Shown here: positions 6,430-9,394 of the stretch, piece by piece
How the letters are laid out: every line of letters begins with the position of its first letter
Position numbering within the stretch: position 1 is the first letter of the stretch
Made by a program: the position numbers and the translations under genes
The notes under the pieces: generated by a model
What the model was told of the DNA's origin: nothing
Databases searched by the model: none
Seen by the model: the letters and a program-made list of their open reading frames with translations, nothing else
Assembly (NCBI GenBank): GCA_959602045.1
Contig: CAUGRT010000057.1
Location: forward strand, 1-9,394
Direction of reading: 5' to 3'
DNA: 9,394 bases
Source: an uncultured Clostridia bacterium
Lineage (GTDB): Bacteria; Bacillota; Clostridia; UBA1381

Positions 6430-6720
6430 ATGCAGCATACGCTTACATTTACTTATGACAAAAAGAAATATGTTTCAAAGAAGTTTGATTTTGAAACGAT
6501 GTGTATTATTAATGATGCGCATAATACCGGGGACACGAAAGGACCGTTGAATATTTGTCGGAACGGTGTGGACTATATGTTTGAGGGAACAGAGGCAACT
6601 CAAGATATTATTAACGCATTGGATGTTAGTGAGCGCAGTCGTCTTTGCATTGAGCTTTGGGGATTTTATGTTGAAGCACTTTCCTCAAAAAAAGCACAGG
6701 GCACGGCGGAGGAAGCCTAA
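6430..6720 (+). CDS. Tail assembly chaperone G (short form)
   Basis: This 96-residue protein is the zero-frame product of the tail chaperone gene (lambda gpG-like role). It binds the tape measure and helps recruit tube subunits, and is not in the finished virion. Visible features are an N-terminal beta hairpin-like segment (HTLTFTYDKKKYVSKKFDFE, 3-22) and a helical middle (EATQDIINALDVSERSRLCI, 55-74). Its tail from SSKK on (85-96) is short and polar. The ATG follows AAAGGGGG at 6413-6420. Position between tail tube and tape measure genes and the slippery A7 tract near its end identify it. Sequence similarity alone would be a weak basis. Confidence 0.82.
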   Translation: MQHTLTFTYDKKKYVSKKFDFETMCIINDAHNTGDTKGPLNICRNGVDYMFEGTEATQDIINALDVSERSRLCIELWGFYVEALSSKKAQGTAEEA

Positions 6721-6884
6721 GGTCGCTGTACGCGATGCTTTTCAGACTTTGGGGGATCCTGCCGAATGAGGCCGGAAGGCAGGACCCGTTCGTGCTTTTT
6801 AGGCTTCTGAATGATTTGGAGGAAGAAAACGAATCATCGGAGGTGGAGATGAACGAGCACCTTCGGATGTTTTACGGTGAGTAA
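6430..6884 (+). CDS. Tail assembly chaperone GT (-1 frameshift product)
   Basis: Ribosomes that slip back one base on A AAA AAA (6687-6693) after codon 88 avoid the zero-frame TAA at 6718-6720. They continue for 63 codons to the TAA at 6882-6884, giving a protein of about 151 residues. The extension contains MLFRLWGILPNEAG, DPFVLFRLLNDLEEE and ends NEHLRMFYGE, which looks like real T-domain sequence, an acidic helical domain with an aromatic end. In lambda-like tails the GT form contacts the tube subunit through T while G coats the tape measure. An ATG in the extension frame (6735-6737) has only a weak AAGG before it, so separate translation of T is possible but less likely. Confidence 0.82.
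6687..6693 (+). promoter_or_regulatory. Programmed -1 ribosomal frameshift site
   Basis: The seven A residues are phased as A AAA AAA relative to the chaperone frame (codons TCA AAA AAA GCA), the optimal arrangement for tandem -1 slippage, and are followed by G. The -1 frame is open for 63 codons beyond the zero-frame stop. A GTCGC/GCGAT mini-stem (6722-6736) and a larger hairpin (6754-6787) lie downstream. Both are further away than the usual stimulatory spacing. Confidence 0.85.
6754..6787 (+). repeat. Hairpin inside the frameshift extension
   Basis: GGATCCTGCC (6754-6763) pairs with GGCAGGACCC (6778-6787) apart from one A-C mismatch, around a 14-base loop. It lies about 60 bases after the slippery site inside coding sequence. 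It may be coincidental or may affect ribosome movement. Confidence 0.5.
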
Positions 6885-6914
6885 ACAGACAGAAGCCGAA
6901 ACAGGTCATAACGG

Positions 6915-6989
6915 ATGGGGATGTAAATAAACCGGGAGATTAAGTTGAACGGGGACAGGAAAACTTGATTGTATTTATTACATCCCCAT
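6915..6989. repeat. Inverted repeat in the gap before the tape measure gene
   Basis: The left arm (6915-6931) and right arm (6974-6989) pair over 16 bases with a single bulged A. The first 12, ATGGGGATGTAA against TTACATCCCCAT, are perfect. Inside the 42-base loop a second stem is possible: TTAAGTT (6940-6946) against AACTTGA (6963-6969), including one G-U. The element occupies most of the 136-base gap 6885-7020, in which I find no gene. No T-tract follows the right arm, so it is not an obvious intrinsic terminator. The ribosome site of the tape measure gene starts 19 bases after it and is not enclosed by the stem. Confidence 0.75.
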
Positions 6990-7007
6990 GATTATCAATA
7001 TAAGAAA

Positions 7008-7014
7008 AAAGGAG
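7008..7014 (+). promoter_or_regulatory. Ribosome binding site deciding the tape measure start
   Basis: AAAGGAG lies six bases before the ATG at 7021. An in-frame ATG at 6988 overlaps the end of the inverted repeat, lacks a ribosome site and would add 11 basic residues translated from this site, so the start at 7021 is preferred. Confidence 0.85.
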
Positions 7015-7020
7015 AGGGCT

Positions 7021-8949
7021 ATGAGTGAAATAGGAAGTATTTCTGTCAGCATCAATGGTGATGCCTCGGGCTTACTATCCGCAGCGGCTTCGGCACAGAG
7101 TGCTGTTACGGCGTTGTCAACGGCTGTAAACGGTCTGAAAAGCCAGAATGTTTCCCTGAAGCTTGCGGCGGTGGATAATGCGACGCCGGTTGTCAATGCG
7201 GCGACAAGCACGGTTGCGGCATTCGGGACACTAAAACCACAGGCGACCATTACGGCATTGGATAACACTGCACCGGGCGTAGCTTCAGCAACAGCGGCGG
7301 TAAACAGCGTTCAGGATCGTGTGGTGACGATTACGGTACGAGTCAACCAAGAAGGCTCTATACCGGGGTTTGCATCCGGTACGCGTTCGGCACCGGCGGG
7401 GTTGGCGAGAATTAATGACGAGCAGGGTGCGGCGGATCCGAGAGAATTGATTTATCACCGAGGAAACTACTATTTATTTGAAGGACGGGATGTCTTACTG
7501 CCGCTGGATCGCGGAGATCAGGTATTTACGGCATCACAGACAAAAAATATTTTACGGATGAATGGGATTCCGTCTTATGCTTCGGGAAAAAATAATGAGC
7601 TGTTTGACTTCGACAAAAAGTTATTTAAGCACAGCACGAAAACGAGTAACATGTCGATTACGGAGCAAATGGAATGGTGGCAGTCCGCATTAGACCAATA
7701 TGCCTACGACAGCAATGTGGTGATGGAGTGCGGTGAAGAAGTCTTTTCACTGACAAAGAAGCTGGTTAAGGAATTAAACAGTGCGTCTGAGGTTTATGTG
7801 GACGAGCGAAGCAAGCTCAACAACTGGGAAGAATTTGGGGACACTGCTTTAGAGGCGTTCTCGCGAATCAGGGACAGGAATTTTGGCTTTTTGGACGAGG
7901 GTGTGATCACCTGGGAAGATTACTGCAAAACGTTGGATAAAATCGGTTCCAATATGTATAAGGAACGCATAAAACATTCCGAAAACTGGCTGAATCAAGA
8001 ATATAAATACAATGAATTATCAATTGATGATTATATTTCGGGGCTGGATCGTATGGCAGAATATACAAAGGAATATTATGCAAATGGATTGATTGGTGAT
8101 GTTGATTATTTTTACGGCATGCAGGACATTCAAAACAAAAAATATGACATGCGTAAAAAAGCGAATGCAGAGGAATACCGTTCATGGAAAAAGAGTGCAG
8201 ACGGATATAAGAAGCAGCGCGAGTTGTATGAGGATTGGGATGAATGGGGCGACAATCTTTCAAAGTATTATGACCGATGTATTCAGCGGCAGAATGAGTT
8301 TTTTGCAGCCGGAAAAATAGATTGGGAAACCTATAATGATGCAGTGATTAACTACAAGATGGAGCAGTATAAGGCAGAAAAGAGCGAAGCTGAGAAAACG
8401 TACAAGGCGATGCTAACATCGGCAAAGGGATATATATCCGAGGTTAAGGCTTCTTTTAAGGCGGAGAAAAATGAGCTGGATTATGAGTTTAAAACAGAGG
8501 AATTAAACAGCGAATTTATTGCAGCTGCGCGGACGAGAGTGCAGTATCGCAATGCGGTGACACAAAAAGGAAAGGACGTTCTGGCAGAGGCTGAGGAAAA
8601 GATGAATAAAATCAGCCGTGAGCGTGAACAGCTTGAGCTGCAAAGAGAACAAAATCTGACTTTGGAAACTCTGGAAAATCAGTATCAGGAAATCGAGAAC
8701 GGAAAGAGCGTTATCATCAGTGAAATTCTTGATGGGAGCATTGATATGAAGTCGGTTTTAGACAGTATTGAAGCGCAATCGGCATCAGGTCAAGGAGATA
8801 TTTGCTCACTTTTGAGTGAATTAATTCGGACGATTCAAAATGGCAGCGGCAACACTGTTTACGGAGGGACAACCTATAATATAACGGGAGCTGACGCGTC
8901 GTTCATGGGACCTTTGCTAAAGAGAAGTATATCGGCATTGGCAGGATAA
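7021..8949 (+). CDS. Tail tape measure protein (short)
   Basis: The tape measure fills the tail tube and sets its length. At 642 residues it is short for the family. Residues 1-108 are Ala/Ser/Val-rich with repeated units built around a D/N-rich turn (D14, D52, D81). Residues 112-182 hold the module GSIPGFASGTRSAPAGLARI then GNYYLFEGRDVLLPLDRGDQ and VFTASQTKNIL, which in many Firmicutes tape measures sits near the C-terminus after a long helical body. Residues 215-560 are strongly helical and charged, with repeated 'G-x-I-x-W-E-x-Y' units (Y301, Y338, Y363, Y438) and a coiled coil (about 445-560). No clear membrane helix or lysozyme/peptidase domain is visible. The usual rule of about 0.15 nm per residue predicts a tail near 95 nm. 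The placement between chaperone and Dit genes supports the call. Confidence 0.88.
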   Translation: MSEIGSISVSINGDASGLLSAAASAQSAVTALSTAVNGLKSQNVSLKLAAVDNATPVVNAATSTVAAFGTLKPQATITALDNTAPGVASATAAVNSVQDRVVTITVRVNQEGSIPGFASGTRSAPAGLARINDEQGAADPRELIYHRGNYYLFEGRDVLLPLDRGDQVFTASQTKNILRMNGIPSYASGKNNELFDFDKKLFKHSTKTSNMSITEQMEWWQSALDQYAYDSNVVMECGEEVFSLTKKLVKELNSASEVYVDERSKLNNWEEFGDTALEAFSRIRDRNFGFLDEGVITWEDYCKTLDKIGSNMYKERIKHSENWLNQEYKYNELSIDDYISGLDRMAEYTKEYYANGLIGDVDYFYGMQDIQNKKYDMRKKANAEEYRSWKKSADGYKKQRELYEDWDEWGDNLSKYYDRCIQRQNEFFAAGKIDWETYNDAVINYKMEQYKAEKSEAEKTYKAMLTSAKGYISEVKASFKAEKNELDYEFKTEELNSEFIAAARTRVQYRNAVTQKGKDVLAEAEEKMNKISREREQLELQREQNLTLETLENQYQEIENGKSVIISEILDGSIDMKSVLDSIEAQSASGQGDICSLLSELIRTIQNGSGNTVYGGTTYNITGADASFMGPLLKRSISALAG

Positions 8950-8961
8950 AGGGGACACGAA

Positions 8962-9394
8962 ATGAAAACAGGATTTATTTTTAAAAACAGACATTCTTCC
9001 GAATTTGGCGTGATTTTAAAAACAAAGTCACGCCCGGCATTGCCGGGAGTCAAAAGCTACCGATATGATGTCCCCAATATGGACGGAAGCTATGATTTTA
9101 CGGCGGCAAATCCTTTCGGAAGAGAATTTTACAATGATAGAATTTTTGAATTAAGCTTGCAAATTACGGCGGATCATTTAACTGTATTGGAGCGAAAAAC
9201 TGCTGCAATAGCGGCTTGGCTGACCGGCTCCGGAGAATTGATTTTTGATGCCGCAAGTGGTGTGAAATGGAAAGGAAGATTTATTTCGGAGGTTGCCTAT
9301 GCTCCGGAAAAAAGAGGGAAAACGGCAATTTTATCCGTGATCTTCCAATCCGCCCCCATCGGCGAGGCGACATTTAACACCATTGACGGAATCC
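8962..9394 (+). CDS. Distal tail protein (Dit), partial
   Basis: This is the 5' part (144 complete codons) of a gene that leaves the window. Dit forms the hexameric hub at the tail tip that links tube, tape measure and receptor-binding proteins. The beginning MKTGFIFKNRHSSEFGVILK, a SYRYDVPNMDGSYDFT segment (about 32-47), RIFELSLQITAD (60-71) and AAWLTGSGELIFD (84-96) fit the N-terminal galectin-like part of Sipho_tail/Dit proteins. These typically read 'ip..hG..d.t...g...y.nR.i...f'. The order 'tape measure then Dit' is standard. The ribosome site is AAAGGGG (8948-8954), overlapping the tape measure stop codon. Confidence 0.88.
   Translation, partial: MKTGFIFKNRHSSEFGVILKTKSRPALPGVKSYRYDVPNMDGSYDFTAANPFGREFYNDRIFELSLQITADHLTVLERKTAAIAAWLTGSGELIFDAASGVKWKGRFISEVAYAPEKRGKTAILSVIFQSAPIGEATFNTIDGI

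Noticed and set aside
7907..8263. 118-codon minus-strand frame opposite the tape measure gene
   Set aside because: Its His/Cys/Ile-rich composition is a mirror of the helical plus-strand protein; no ribosome site or known domain.
1..9394. CRISPR array, insertion sequence or anti-phage defence genes
   Set aside because: No regularly spaced direct repeats, no transposase-like frame and no accessory gene between the structural genes were found.

Overview
The window is the left part of the late structural operon of a tailed phage or prophage with a long, non-contractile tail (siphovirus morphology). All genes lie on the + strand in the canonical order: DNA packaging, portal, scaffold, capsid, head-tail joining proteins, tail tube, tail assembly chaperone, tape measure, distal tail protein. 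The strong AAAGGAGG-type ribosome sites, moderate base composition and the protein families (PBSX/SPP1-like terminase and portal, phi13-like tail tube) point to a phage of a low-to-mid-GC Firmicute, most likely a gut-type Clostridium relative (Oscillospiraceae or Lachnospiraceae). The host assignment is inference.

Layout. Bases 1-316 hold no convincing gene but contain a 32-bp near-perfect AT-rich inverted repeat (105-195). Packaging follows: a 63-residue protein resembling only the C-terminal part of small terminases (317-508), then the large terminase (471-1748). Head genes are the portal (1745-3076), scaffold (3048-3527) and major capsid protein (3583-4395). The head-tail connector, head closure, HK97-gp10-like and tail terminator genes (4420-5774) are tightly packed, with ATGA overlaps. 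The tail tube protein (5815-6414) is followed by the chaperone gene (6430-6720), which carries an A AAA AAA slippery heptamer at 6687-6693. A -1 shift there extends the product by 63 codons to 6884, giving the G/GT pair typical of long-tailed phages. A 136-base non-coding gap with a second inverted repeat (6915-6989) precedes a short tape measure protein (7021-8949). The distal tail protein runs off the right edge.

How the parts work together. The portal, scaffold and capsid protein build the procapsid. The terminase motor fills it with DNA. The connector, closure and gp10-like proteins seal the neck. Tube subunits polymerise around the tape measure under control of the G/GT chaperones, starting from the distal tail protein and capped by the terminator.

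Main oddities: a small terminase with no visible DNA-binding domain, the large palindrome before it, no SPP1-gp7-like minor head gene or head protease, an unusually arranged short tape measure protein, and the structured gap before it. One speculative reading is a packaging module without sequence-specific DNA recognition, as in gene transfer agents. An ordinary compact prophage is more likely.
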